In this document: piece by piece, positions 49,966-58,141 of the stretch
How the letters are laid out: every line of letters starts with the position of its first letter
Position numbering within the stretch: the stretch's first letter is position 1
From: Paucibacter_B soli
Lineage (GTDB): Bacteria > Pseudomonadota > Gammaproteobacteria > Burkholderiales > Burkholderiaceae_C
NCBI RefSeq assembly: GCF_037482845.1
Contig: NZ_JBBHJW010000011.1
Location: 1 to 64,000, forward strand
DNA length: 64,000 nucleotides
Reading direction: 5' to 3'
Made by a program: the position numbers and the translations under genes
Notes under the pieces: model-generated
What the model was told of the DNA's origin: nothing
Seen by the model: only the letters and a program-made list of their open reading frames with translations
Database searches by the model: none

Positions 49966-50081
49966 GAGAGGTGCTCCTGGCGCTGGCTGGATTGGGCGCC
50001 GCGTCAAGCTTATCAATTCGGCACCCTGGCTGGCGCGCTATCGCGGCCCACCGTAGGCGCGAAAACTACTGCAAGCCTCTA

Positions 50082-50114
50082 TTGCTGCAATGCACAATAG
50101 ATGCATTGCAGCAA
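50082..50114. promoter_or_regulatory. Perfect 13-bp inverted repeat upstream of the ParA-like gene
   Basis: TTGCTGCAATGCA (50082-50094) and TGCATTGCAGCAA (50102-50114) are perfect inverted repeats with a 7-base centre. The right arm runs into the AAGGGA ribosome-binding site, and the ATG is 11 bases further. Likely an autoregulatory operator, or an mRNA hairpin limiting translation. Confidence 0.65.
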
Positions 50115-50125
50115 GGGAGCCCGGT

Positions 50126-50890
50126 ATGCGACGCGTGGTGTTCAATCAAAAAGGTGGGGTCGGCAAGTCCACCATCACCGCCAACCTGGCCGCGATCGCG
50201 GCCCAGCAGGGCCGGCGCACCCTGGTGGTGGACCTGGACCGCCAGGCCAATAGCAGCCGCTATCTGCTGGGCGATGCCGCCGACGCGGCACAGCCCGGCG
50301 CCGCCGAGTTCTTCGAGACCACGCTCAAGTTCAGTGTGCGCGCGCCCCGCACCAGCGATTACATCGTCGCCACCCCCTGGGAAAACCTGCACCTGATGCC
50401 GGCCAGCGCCCTGCTCGACGAGTTGCACGGCAAGCTGGAGAGCCGCTACAAGATCTTCAAGCTGCGCGACGCCCTGGTGGAGTTGGGCGAGGACTACGAC
50501 GAGATCTGGATCGATACGCCGCCAGCGCTGAACTTCTACACCCGCTCGGCCCTGATCGCCGCCCAGGCCTGCCTGATCCCCTTCGACTGCGACGAGTTCT
50601 CGCGCCGCGCGCTCTACGAGTTGCTGGAGAACCTGCAGGAGATCCAGGCCGACCACAACGCCGATCTGATCGTCGAAGGCATCGTGGTGAACCAGTTCCA
50701 GGCCCGCGCCGCCCTGCCCCAGCGCAGCGTGCAGGCCCTCATCGCCGAGGGCCTGCCGGTGCTGCAGCCCTATCTGAGCGCGAGCGTGAAGATGAAGGAG
50801 TCGCACGAGCTGGCGCGCCCGATGATCCACCTGGACGCGCGCCACAAGCTGACGCAGGAATTCGAGGCGCTCTACGCGGCGCTGGCCTGA
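50126..50890 (+). CDS. ParA-family ATPase without ParB partner
   Basis: Protein of 254 residues starting MRRVVFNQKGGVGKST, the deviant Walker A of the ParA/MinD family (residues 9-16). WIDTPPALNFYTRSAL (Walker B region) and VNQFQARAALPQ follow. Such ATPases position plasmids, chromosomes, chemoreceptor arrays or pili. No parB, parS or replication gene is adjacent, and the chromosomal parAB operon is normally beside gidB/rsmG, so this is an orphan ParA. The ATG with AAGGGA upstream was preferred over an upstream alternative start inside the inverted repeat. Confidence 0.88.
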   Translation: MRRVVFNQKGGVGKSTITANLAAIAAQQGRRTLVVDLDRQANSSRYLLGDAADAAQPGAAEFFETTLKFSVRAPRTSDYIVATPWENLHLMPASALLDELHGKLESRYKIFKLRDALVELGEDYDEIWIDTPPALNFYTRSALIAAQACLIPFDCDEFSRRALYELLENLQEIQADHNADLIVEGIVVNQFQARAALPQRSVQALIAEGLPVLQPYLSASVKMKESHELARPMIHLDARHKLTQEFEALYAALA

Positions 50891-50906
50891 GCGAGTCTGG
50901 GGTCTC

Positions 50907-52043
50907 TTAGAACGAGGTCTGGGCCGAGAACGAGAGCAGCTTGTGGTCGCCAAGGAAGTCCCACTGCGACTGGTCCTTGGAGATGTCGTACTGCGCCTTC
51001 AGCGCCCAGTTCTTGTTGAGGTCGTAGCGCAGCGCCAGGCTGCGCGTGCGCCGCCCCTCGATCGCGAAGCCCAGATTGTTCTCGGCGGTGCGGTAGCGCG
51101 AGATCGTAAACATCGCCGTCCAGTCGCCCAGCTTGTAGCCGCCGCCCAGCAGGAAGTAGTTGTAGGTGAAGCCCGAGACCTGCTGCGAGAACTTGTTGAG
51201 CTCGCTGCGCACGATGAAATGGCGGCCGTCGTAGTTGGCCGAGATGCCCCAGATGGTGGTCCGGTAGCCGTCCATATTGATGCTGGTAGTGCCGTCGGCC
51301 TTGTGCGTGCGTTGGTCGTTGTTGAAGCGCATCACCATCAGGCGTCCGCTCAGCTCGCCATTGCTCAGCGTGACATAGCCGCCCAGGATATTGCGCCACT
51401 TCTCGTCGGTGGGGTCGGCGTAGTAGATGCGCGTGTCGTAGGGGTTGTTCTTGTAGTTGAAGCCGCCGGCCCAGACATTCGCATCCACCGTCCAGCGCCC
51501 GCCCAGCACCGCCGTGCTGTAGGCTAGATTGGCGCCGTCATAGGCATAGATGGGCCAACCATAGACATCCGGCGCCGGACGCACCCAGGGGTAGGCGGTG
51601 CCGATGTAGAGGAAGTCGCTGTAGTAGTAGAGCGGGATGCGCTTGCGGCCGGCCTGCAGCGTCCACTCGTCGCTGATCGCGTAAGAGGCATAGGCCCAGT
51701 CCAGCGTTGGGCGGTAACTCTTGTTGTTAGCACGCGAAAGCAGCTGCGCGGTGGCCGAGAAGCGATCATTCAGGCGCACGCTGCCCTGCAGGCCCAGCAA
51801 CGACTCCTGGTCGGCCTGCCAGCCCTTGGACTTCTCGTACACGCCCACATACTCCCAGTTCTGGATTGCGCAGGGGCAGCTCCATTCCATATAGGGGCGC
51901 TCGGTGCCACTGAGCACCTTGGCCACCGTCAGCTGGCCGAAGCCGGAGAAAGAGAACTTGGGGCCGTCGTCCTGTGCCGTTGCCAGCGTAGGCAGCGCCA
52001 GCATGCAGGACATCAGCAGGGTCAGGTGTTGTCTCTTGTTCAT
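50907..52043 (-). CDS. Outer-membrane beta-barrel protein
   Basis: Protein of 378 residues with signal peptide MNKRQHLTLLMSCMLALPTLATA. Alternating aromatic/hydrophobic strands run to the C-terminal end LLSFSAQTSF, whose final Phe is the outer-membrane insertion signal. Segments such as GFGQLTVAKVLSG, LDWAYASYAISDEWTLQAGRKRIP and KNWALKAQYDISKDQ resemble phosphate-selective or general porins. It has one Cys pair near residue 55 (CPCAIQ). It follows the PstS-like gene by 14 bases. Substrate unknown. Confidence 0.82.
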   Translation of the reverse strand: MNKRQHLTLLMSCMLALPTLATAQDDGPKFSFSGFGQLTVAKVLSGTERPYMEWSCPCAIQNWEYVGVYEKSKGWQADQESLLGLQGSVRLNDRFSATAQLLSRANNKSYRPTLDWAYASYAISDEWTLQAGRKRIPLYYYSDFLYIGTAYPWVRPAPDVYGWPIYAYDGANLAYSTAVLGGRWTVDANVWAGGFNYKNNPYDTRIYYADPTDEKWRNILGGYVTLSNGELSGRLMVMRFNNDQRTHKADGTTSINMDGYRTTIWGISANYDGRHFIVRSELNKFSQQVSGFTYNYFLLGGGYKLGDWTAMFTISRYRTAENNLGFAIEGRRTRSLALRYDLNKNWALKAQYDISKDQSQWDFLGDHKLLSFSAQTSF

Positions 52044-52057
52044 GTTGTGCCCCGGTC

Positions 52058-52492
52058 TCACTTGATTTCCGACAAGACCTTGACGCTGCCATCGACCAGA
52101 CTGGCATCGACATAGCCCACCAGGTTCGGATTGCCCGCCACCAGCTTCTTCACCGCCGCGGCGTCGCCGCCATCCTGCGGCGGCGTGCCCTTGCCGGTGA
52201 ACACCATGCGGGACCAATAGGCCTTCACCTGGGCCTCGCTGCGTCCGGCCACCTTGTTGTAGAAGTTCCCGTAGGCCGGGCTGCCCGGCGTCTGGTCGAT
52301 CGGCACCGCCTTCTCGCCACCCGGGAAGGACTTGGCCGCGCCCATGAAGATGGCCGAAACCTGCTCGGCGTTGAGTTTGGGGGCGTTGCTGTTGGCCGCC
52401 GCGATCACCACCAGGCCGTCGGCCCAAGCAGATACGCCAGGTAGCAGCGCCAGCGCGTATGCGCAGCCGTACAGGTATGGATGTCTCATCAC
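52058..52492 (-). CDS. Short PstS-like periplasmic binding protein
   Basis: Protein of 144 residues with a signal peptide (MMRHPYLYGCAYALALLPGVSAWA). It resembles only the first part of phosphate-binding PstS proteins: AANSNAPKLNAEQVSAIFMGAAKSFPGG, AYWSRMVFTGKGTPP and NPNLVGYVDAS. At less than half the length of PstS (about 320) it is a known short family, usually encoded next to a beta-barrel protein, as here. Ligand unproven. No pstCAB or phoU nearby. Confidence 0.85.
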   Translation of the reverse strand: MMRHPYLYGCAYALALLPGVSAWADGLVVIAAANSNAPKLNAEQVSAIFMGAAKSFPGGEKAVPIDQTPGSPAYGNFYNKVAGRSEAQVKAYWSRMVFTGKGTPPQDGGDAAAVKKLVAGNPNLVGYVDASLVDGSVKVLSEIK

Positions 52493-52593
52493 GGCGAGCC
52501 TCCATCGGCAAGATGAGCCATCTTAGGCCGCCACTCGCAAGCGCTGTGCCGACTTCTCGCCAAGCTGTTGCTTTGACGCAAGCCGGGCAGCCT

Positions 52594-53466
52594 TCAGGAC
52601 GCGAGCGGCCCCTCCACCCGCATCGAGTAGTCCACCGCCTTCACGTCCTTGGTGAGGCGGCCGATCGAGATGCGATCGACACCGGTGGCGGCGATCCAGC
52701 GCAGCTGCTCCAGCGCCACGCCGCCCGACACCTCCAGCAAGGCGCGGCCGGCGTTGAGCTTGACGGCCTCAATCATCATGGCCTCGCTGAAGTTGTCGAG
52801 CAGCACGCTGCTCGCGCCGGCGTCCAGCGCCTGCGTCAGCTCGCTCAGGCTCTCGACCTCGATCTGGATGTCCACGCCCGCCTTGAGCGCCTGCGCCGCG
52901 CGCAGGGCCGCGGCCACGCCGCCGGCGGCGGCGATGTGGTTCTCCTTGATGAGGATGCCGTGGTAGAGCGCCAGGCGCTGGTTGGCGCCGCCGCCCATGC
53001 GCACCGCGTACTTCTGCGCCAGGCGCAGCCCGGGGATGGTCTTGCGCGTGTCCAGCACCGCGCAACCGCCCGGATTGGGGCTGGCACCGGCGATCGCATC
53101 CACATGGGCGCGCGTCAGCGTGGCGGTGGCGGAGAGCAGCTGCAGGAAGTTGAGCGCCGGGCGCTCGGCGCTCAAGAGCGCGCGGCCATCGGCCTGGATG
53201 CGGCACACCAGGGTGTCGGCCCCCATGCGTGCGCCTTCCTCGTACAGCCACTCGATGCGGCTGCTGCCGTCCAGCGCCTTGAACACGCCCTCGAACCAGT
53301 CGCGCCCGCACAGCACCGCATCCTCGCGCACCCGCACATGGGCACTCACGCGGCGCCCGGCCGGCACCAGCTGGGCGGTCCAGTCGCAGCGGCCGATGTC
53401 CTCGAAGAGGGCATCGCGGATATTGCGCTCGCGCGCCTCGGCCAGGGTTTCGTCGTGGTCAAACAT
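52594..53466 (-). CDS. nadC: Nicotinate-nucleotide pyrophosphorylase (quinolinate phosphoribosyltransferase)
   Basis: Enzyme of 290 residues converting quinolinate and PRPP to nicotinate mononucleotide in NAD synthesis. Features: DALFEDIGRCDWT at the start, RPALNFLQLLSATATLT, the PRPP-binding DTRKTIPGLRLAQKYAV, KENHIAAAGG and EVSGGVALEQL. Length is normal. nadA and nadB are not in the window. It is 13 bases downstream of the FAH-family gene on the same strand. Confidence 0.96.
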   Translation of the reverse strand: MFDHDETLAEARERNIRDALFEDIGRCDWTAQLVPAGRRVSAHVRVREDAVLCGRDWFEGVFKALDGSSRIEWLYEEGARMGADTLVCRIQADGRALLSAERPALNFLQLLSATATLTRAHVDAIAGASPNPGGCAVLDTRKTIPGLRLAQKYAVRMGGGANQRLALYHGILIKENHIAAAGGVAAALRAAQALKAGVDIQIEVESLSELTQALDAGASSVLLDNFSEAMMIEAVKLNAGRALLEVSGGVALEQLRWIAATGVDRISIGRLTKDVKAVDYSMRVEGPLAS

Positions 53467-53479
53467 GGGCGATATGGGC

Positions 53480-54178
53480 TTACTCGGGGTCCGCTATTGT
53501 CAGGCTGAGCGCATCCAGGCCCGCTATCGCGCCGCTGATCACGTCGCCGGGCTTGACCGCCCCCACCCCCTCGGGCGTACCGGTGTAGATCAGGTCGCCG
53601 GGCTGGAGGTGGTAGTACTGCGACAGGTTGGCGACGATCTCGGGCACGCTCCAGATCATGTCGGCGAGGTCGCCGCGCTGCTTCTCCACCCCGTTCACCG
53701 CCAGCGTGATGGCGCCGGACCTCAGCTCGCCCAGCTGGCTGGCGCGCGTCAGCGGCGTGATCACCGCGCTCTGCTCGAAACCCTTGGCAATGTCCCAAGG
53801 GCGGCCGGCGGCCTTGGCCTCGGCCTGCAGGTCACGGCGCGTCATGTCCAGGCCCGCCGCATAGCCCCACACGGCGGCCCGGGCAACCTCGGGCGTGACC
53901 TTGAAGACCGGCGCGCCGATCGCGATCACCAGCTCCATCTCGTAGTGGAAGTTCCTGGTGCCGGGCGGATAGGCGATGCTCGACCCGGACGCCACCAGGG
54001 CACTGGCCGGCTTGGTGAAGTAGAAGGGCGGCTCGCGATCCGGGTTGCCGCCCATCTCGCGCGCATGGGCCGCGTAGTTGCGGCCCACGCAGAAGATGCG
54101 CGCCACCGCATAGCGGGCCGCGCTGCCATGCACCGCCACGCTGGGCTGGGGGGCGGGCGGGAAGATGTAATCGCTCAT
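53480..54178 (-). CDS. Fumarylacetoacetate hydrolase family protein
   Basis: Protein of 232 residues of the FAH superfamily. The metal-binding motif is in FHYEMELVIAIG (Glu pair) with Asp in GYAAGLDMTRRDLQ. VGRNYAAHAREMG precedes it, and IYTGTPEGVGAVKPGD closes the active site. Closest in feel to fumarylpyruvate hydrolases of gentisate catabolism (NagK type), but acylpyruvases and oxaloacetate decarboxylases share these features and no gentisate genes are adjacent. Start: Met of MSDYIFPP. Confidence 0.88.
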   Translation of the reverse strand: MSDYIFPPAPQPSVAVHGSAARYAVARIFCVGRNYAAHAREMGGNPDREPPFYFTKPASALVASGSSIAYPPGTRNFHYEMELVIAIGAPVFKVTPEVARAAVWGYAAGLDMTRRDLQAEAKAAGRPWDIAKGFEQSAVITPLTRASQLGELRSGAITLAVNGVEKQRGDLADMIWSVPEIVANLSQYYHLQPGDLIYTGTPEGVGAVKPGDVISGAIAGLDALSLTIADPE

Positions 54179-54276
54179 GTCTACAGGTCTCCGGCAAGGG
54201 TTTGGCGCAAGCATAGAGGCAGACGGCGACGCCTGCGCACTCGCCAAGCCTGGCTGGATCGGCTAGGGTTGCGCCC

Positions 54277-55191
54277 ATGCTGAACCTGCCCCGCCACACG
54301 CTGATCCTGCTGCCGCTGCTGCTGGCGGCCTGCGCCAGCCGTCCGCCAGCACCGGGCGCCTGGCCGGCCGGCCGCGATGGCCCCGAGGCGAACCCGCCCG
54401 CCGATCTGCAACGCGTGCCCGACGCCGCGCCGCAGCTGGAGGCGATCCGCAAGGGCGGCCCCAACAAGCCCTACGAGGTGCTGGGCCAGCGCTACGAGCC
54501 GATCACCGAAGACAAGCCCCTGGTGGAGCGCGGCCTGGCCTCCTGGTATGGCAGGAAGTTCCATGGCCGGCCCACCTCCAGCGGTGAGGTCTACAACATG
54601 TACGCGATGACGGGCGCACATGCCACCATGCCCATCCCCAGCTATGCGCGGGTGCGCAACCCGGCGAATGGCCGCGAGGTGATCGTGCGTATCAACGACC
54701 GCGGGCCCTTCCACCCGGGTCGCATCATCGACCTCAGCTACACCGCTGCGCTCAAGCTGGACCTGCTGCGCGGCGTCGCGCCGGTGGAGCTGGAGCGCAT
54801 CACCTACGAGGACATCCGTACCGGCGCCTGGCAGCGCGGCAAGGAGGGCGACGCGCCGGTCTATGCGGCGGCCGAGGCCAGCGGAGCACCCGAGCGATTG
54901 GCCACGGCGCAGCTGGCCGCAGCGCAAGACCTGACCCCGGCGCGCGCTGCCGCCCCTGGCTTCTGGGTGCAGCTGGGCGCGTTCGCGCGCCTGGACGGCG
55001 CCGAGCAGTTCCGCCAGAGGCTGCTCAAGGAGCTGGACTGGATGGCGCCGCTGCTGGCGGTGTTCAAGGACAGCAGCCTGCATCGCCTGCAGGCCGGGCC
55101 CTACGCCAGCCGCGAGGATGCGAGGGCGGCGGCCGAGCGCGTGCGCCTGGCGCTGGCAACACTCACGCCGGTGGTGGTGGAGCGGCGCTGA
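54277..55191 (+). CDS. rlpA: RlpA-family septal lipoprotein
   Basis: Lipoprotein of 304 residues: lipobox LLAAC (Cys19), a double-psi beta-barrel domain (GLASWYGRKFHGRPTSSGE, then VRINDRGPFHPGRIIDLS, which carries the catalytic Asp region), and a C-terminal SPOR domain (FWVQLGAFARLDGAEQFRQ, HRLQAGPYASREDA) that binds denuded septal glycan. RlpA is a lytic transglycosylase acting at division septa. Here it is a single gene, away from mrdB/rodA and dacA. Confidence 0.93.
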   Translation: MLNLPRHTLILLPLLLAACASRPPAPGAWPAGRDGPEANPPADLQRVPDAAPQLEAIRKGGPNKPYEVLGQRYEPITEDKPLVERGLASWYGRKFHGRPTSSGEVYNMYAMTGAHATMPIPSYARVRNPANGREVIVRINDRGPFHPGRIIDLSYTAALKLDLLRGVAPVELERITYEDIRTGAWQRGKEGDAPVYAAAEASGAPERLATAQLAAAQDLTPARAAAPGFWVQLGAFARLDGAEQFRQRLLKELDWMAPLLAVFKDSSLHRLQAGPYASREDARAAAERVRLALATLTPVVVERR

Positions 55192-55668
55192 TCAGCGCGG
55201 CGCCAGCTCGCCAATCAGGGTCTCGATCTTGCGCACCATGTCGGCGCGCGCCGCTTCGTAGTCCTTGCCCACCGGCGGCACGTCGTTCCATTCCAGCCTA
55301 GCCGCCCGGCTCAGGTAGTCCGGCTTGGACTCTATGCCTATGGTCACTACCCGCAAGGCCTGGCTGGCCAAGGCCTCGGTCAGCGGCGCGGCGCGGTACT
55401 GGGGGTCCGGCATGCCGTCGCGGCGCAGGCCTTGCTGGGTGGCCGGCTGCAGCTCTGCATCCGGCTGGATACCGCGAGATACCGCGCGCAAGGCCAGGCC
55501 GCGCTCGCCGGCCAGCTTGTTGAAGTAGGCCGCCGCAATCACGCTCTTGGCCGAGCCATGCTCGCAGACGAACACCACCTCTCGATGATCAGCGGGCGGC
55601 AAGGTGTTGTCGGCATGGCAACCGAAGCCCAGGGCGAGGGCGGTCAAAAAAATGGTCAGGCGCTTCAT
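55192..55668 (-). CDS. Exported low-molecular-weight phosphatase/ArsC-like protein
   Basis: Protein of 158 residues with an N-terminal signal sequence (MKRLTIFLTALALGFGCHA, Cys17 could be a lipobox residue). The P-loop VFVCEHGSAKS sits as in LMW tyrosine phosphatases and thioredoxin-type arsenate reductases, whose consensus is CX5RS. Here Lys41 replaces the invariant Arg, and a late acidic/aromatic stretch (WNDVPPVGKDY) takes the place of the DPY loop. Phosphatase activity is therefore doubtful and the periplasmic location is unusual. Its stop directly follows the convergent rlpA stop. Confidence 0.75.
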   Translation of the reverse strand: MKRLTIFLTALALGFGCHADNTLPPADHREVVFVCEHGSAKSVIAAAYFNKLAGERGLALRAVSRGIQPDAELQPATQQGLRRDGMPDPQYRAAPLTEALASQALRVVTIGIESKPDYLSRAARLEWNDVPPVGKDYEAARADMVRKIETLIGELAPR

Positions 55669-55697
55669 GCGGCTCTCCGAAGTTTGGACTCAAGCTT

Positions 55698-55735
55698 AAT
55701 GTAGCTCACTCTACGCAACGTTACATTCACTACAT
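55698..55735. promoter_or_regulatory. Cluster of short inverted repeats between the LMWP-like gene and tandem cyclases
   Basis: The A/T-rich stretch contains AATGTA-N18-TACATT (55698-55703 and 55722-55727), GTAG-N6-CTAC and an ATGTAG/CTACAT pair. It lies in the 144-base divergent gap upstream of both genes. It looks like a regulator-binding region. No specific regulator can be named. Confidence 0.35.
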
Positions 55736-55812
55736 CTATTGTGTACAGAATTGCTTGCCTGTGTGACGCTGTACGCCCGGCCCGCACTTTGCGATGATGG
55801 CCCGGACAAGCC

Positions 55813-56961
55813 ATGCAAGCCCTGGACGCCACCACCCTGCTGATGGTCAACGCAGTCTTCAACTGCTTTGGCGCCATCGTGTGGCTGACCCTGGCCCTGC
55901 TGTTCCGCATCGCGCCGCGCGCCGCCTGGCTGATGGCAGCCGCCCATCTGAGCCTGCTGCCGGCGCTGTTGCCGATGAGCTGGGGCCCCTGGTCGGGCTG
56001 GTGGGCCGACGCCTTCAAGCTCGCCGCCACCACCTTGCTGGCCCTGGCGGTGCGGCAGTTGCTGCGCATGCAGCGCTCGGCCCAGGACATCCTGCTGATC
56101 GCCGCTCTGTGCGCGCTGTTGCTGCTGGGGCAGGCGCTCGCGGGCATCGGCAGCGCCAGTCTGCTGCCCACCTCGGTGGCCATAAGCCTGCTGGCGCTGC
56201 TGAGTTTTCGCGACGTGCTGACCGGGGCGGCGTCGGGCTTTCGCACCATCGTCACGGCCCTGATGGCGGCGCCGTTTGCCGGCCTGGCCTTTGCGAACCT
56301 GCTGCGCGCGCTCGCCGGCCTGGGCCTGTTGCCGGGCGGTGAGGCCCTGTTGATGCGCCACTCGCAGAGCGCGCTGCTGGCCACCGTCTGGCTGCTGCTG
56401 TGCCTGAGCATCAGCATCGGCCTGATCGCGCTGGTGCTGTACCGGCTCATCACCCGCATCGAGTTGCTCACCAACACCGACAGCCTGACCGGCGTGCTGA
56501 ACCGCCGCGCCCTGCAGCAGCAGTTGCTGGCCCTGCAGGCGGCGGTCGCGCGCGGCCATCCGATGACGCTGTTGATGGTCGATGTGGACCATTTCAAGCG
56601 CGTCAACGACAGCCTGGGCCATGCCGGCGGCGACGCGGCCCTGGTGCATCTGGTGGGCCTGCTGCGCTCGGGCATCCGCGAGGTGGATGTGCTGGGCCGC
56701 ATGGGCGGCGAGGAGTTCTGTCTGCTGCTGCCCGACACCACGCTGGCCGACGCGGCCATGGTGGCCGAACGCCTGCGCCTGCGCCTGCAGCATCAGCCCT
56801 TTGTCTGGCAGGGCCGCAGCCACGCCCTCACGGCCAGCTTCGGCCTGGCCGCGGCGCTGCCCGAGGACGCCAACGGCGGCAGCGCGCTGGCGCAGGCCGA
56901 TGCCCAGCTCTACCGGGCCAAGGCCAAGGGCCGCAACCAGGTCTGCATGGCGCCGGCATGA
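55813..56961 (+). CDS. Membrane diguanylate cyclase (first of a tandem pair)
   Basis: Protein of 382 residues: an N-terminal half of six or more TM helices, then a GGDEF domain with active site RMGGEEF and inhibitory site REVD. The helix starts LTNTDSLTGVLNRRAL, and DVDHFKRVNDSLGHAGGD binds metal and GTP. It synthesises c-di-GMP at the inner membrane. The sensed signal is unknown. The stop overlaps the start of the next cyclase (ATGA), which has the same layout, so the pair probably arose by duplication. Confidence 0.93.
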   Translation: MQALDATTLLMVNAVFNCFGAIVWLTLALLFRIAPRAAWLMAAAHLSLLPALLPMSWGPWSGWWADAFKLAATTLLALAVRQLLRMQRSAQDILLIAALCALLLLGQALAGIGSASLLPTSVAISLLALLSFRDVLTGAASGFRTIVTALMAAPFAGLAFANLLRALAGLGLLPGGEALLMRHSQSALLATVWLLLCLSISIGLIALVLYRLITRIELLTNTDSLTGVLNRRALQQQLLALQAAVARGHPMTLLMVDVDHFKRVNDSLGHAGGDAALVHLVGLLRSGIREVDVLGRMGGEEFCLLLPDTTLADAAMVAERLRLRLQHQPFVWQGRSHALTASFGLAAALPEDANGGSALAQADAQLYRAKAKGRNQVCMAPA

Positions 56962-58133
56962 ACATCGTCTGGCCAGCCACCGATCCCAACACGCTGCTGA
57001 TGGCCATCGTGCTGGTGTTCTTTTTTGCCGCGGTGGTGTGGTGGCTGTTCGCCACCGGCATGCGCGTCACGCCCAAGGCCTCGCTGTGCCTGGCCGCTGC
57101 CAACCTCTTGCTGGCCGCCTCCCTGGGGCTGCACGCGCTGCGCGGCGTGGCACCGGACCTGCTGGCCTTCTGGGTATCGGACCTGCTGGCCCAGCTCGCC
57201 TTCGCCCTGCTGTGCCTGGCCGTGCCACTGATTGCCGACGCAAGGCCGCGCGTGCTGCTGCCCGGCCTGCTGGCCGGCGCTGCCTCATTGACCCTGTTGG
57301 CGATGCCCTATGAGGGCGACCTCTCCAGGCACGCCATGGTGGTGTATGCCAGTCTGTCATCACTGTGCCTGCTCGCCGGCAGCGATGCCTACCGGCTGCT
57401 GCGCCAGCGCGTCAAACCCGGCCTGGCCGGGCTGCTGGCAGCGCCACTGTTCGTCGTCACGCTGCTGCTGTTGGCGCGCCTGCTGGAGACCTGGCTGGCG
57501 CCCGGCGTAACCCCCGACATCCGGGTCGCCTCCGGCTTCAATATTGCCTGGCTCTGGTCCACATTGGCCTTGAACCTGGTGCTCAACGCCACCATGGCCT
57601 TCTATGTGCTGATGCGGCTGATCCTGCGTATCCAGCGCCTGACGCGGCGCGATCCGCTCACCGATGCGCTGAACCGCCGCGCGCTGGCCCAGGTGATGGA
57701 ACGCGAGCATGCGCGCCTGCAGCGCGGCACGCCTTATGCGCTGGTGATGGTGGACATGGACCGCTTCAAGCAGCTCAACGACAGCCTGGGCCATGCCGCC
57801 GGCGATGCCGCGCTGCAGGCCCTGGTGCAGGCGCTCAGGCCTTGCGTGCGCACGGTCGACCGGCTCGGCCGCTTGGGCGGCGAGGAGTTTTGCGCGCTGC
57901 TGCCCGACACCGGGCTGGCGGGCGCGCTGCTGGTGGCCGAGCGCATGCGCGTGAACCTGGAGGGTTGCGGCTTCAGCTGGGATGGCAAGACCTGCCCCCT
58001 GACGGCCAGCTTCGGCGTGGCCGAGGCCAGCCTGGCGGACGCCGGTGCCGAACAGGTGCTGATGCGCGCCGACCGCGCGCTCTACCAGGCCAAGGCGCAG
58101 GGCCGCAATCTGGTGCAGGCCAGCGGCGCCTGA
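56958..58133 (+). CDS. Membrane diguanylate cyclase (second of a tandem pair)
   Basis: Protein of 391 residues with about six to seven TM helices (from VFFFAAVVWWLFATGM) and a C-terminal GGDEF domain: RRDPLTDALNRRAL, DMDRFKQLNDSLGHAAGD, RLGGEEF and I-site RTVD. The start ATG overlaps the previous stop (ATGA). It is a paralogue of the upstream cyclase, with more similar GGDEF than TM domains, suggesting that they respond to different cues. It converges with the TPR-GGDEF gene. Confidence 0.93.
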   Translation: MNIVWPATDPNTLLMAIVLVFFFAAVVWWLFATGMRVTPKASLCLAAANLLLAASLGLHALRGVAPDLLAFWVSDLLAQLAFALLCLAVPLIADARPRVLLPGLLAGAASLTLLAMPYEGDLSRHAMVVYASLSSLCLLAGSDAYRLLRQRVKPGLAGLLAAPLFVVTLLLLARLLETWLAPGVTPDIRVASGFNIAWLWSTLALNLVLNATMAFYVLMRLILRIQRLTRRDPLTDALNRRALAQVMEREHARLQRGTPYALVMVDMDRFKQLNDSLGHAAGDAALQALVQALRPCVRTVDRLGRLGGEEFCALLPDTGLAGALLVAERMRVNLEGCGFSWDGKTCPLTASFGVAEASLADAGAEQVLMRADRALYQAKAQGRNLVQASGA

Positions 58134-58141
58134 GCTGTGCT

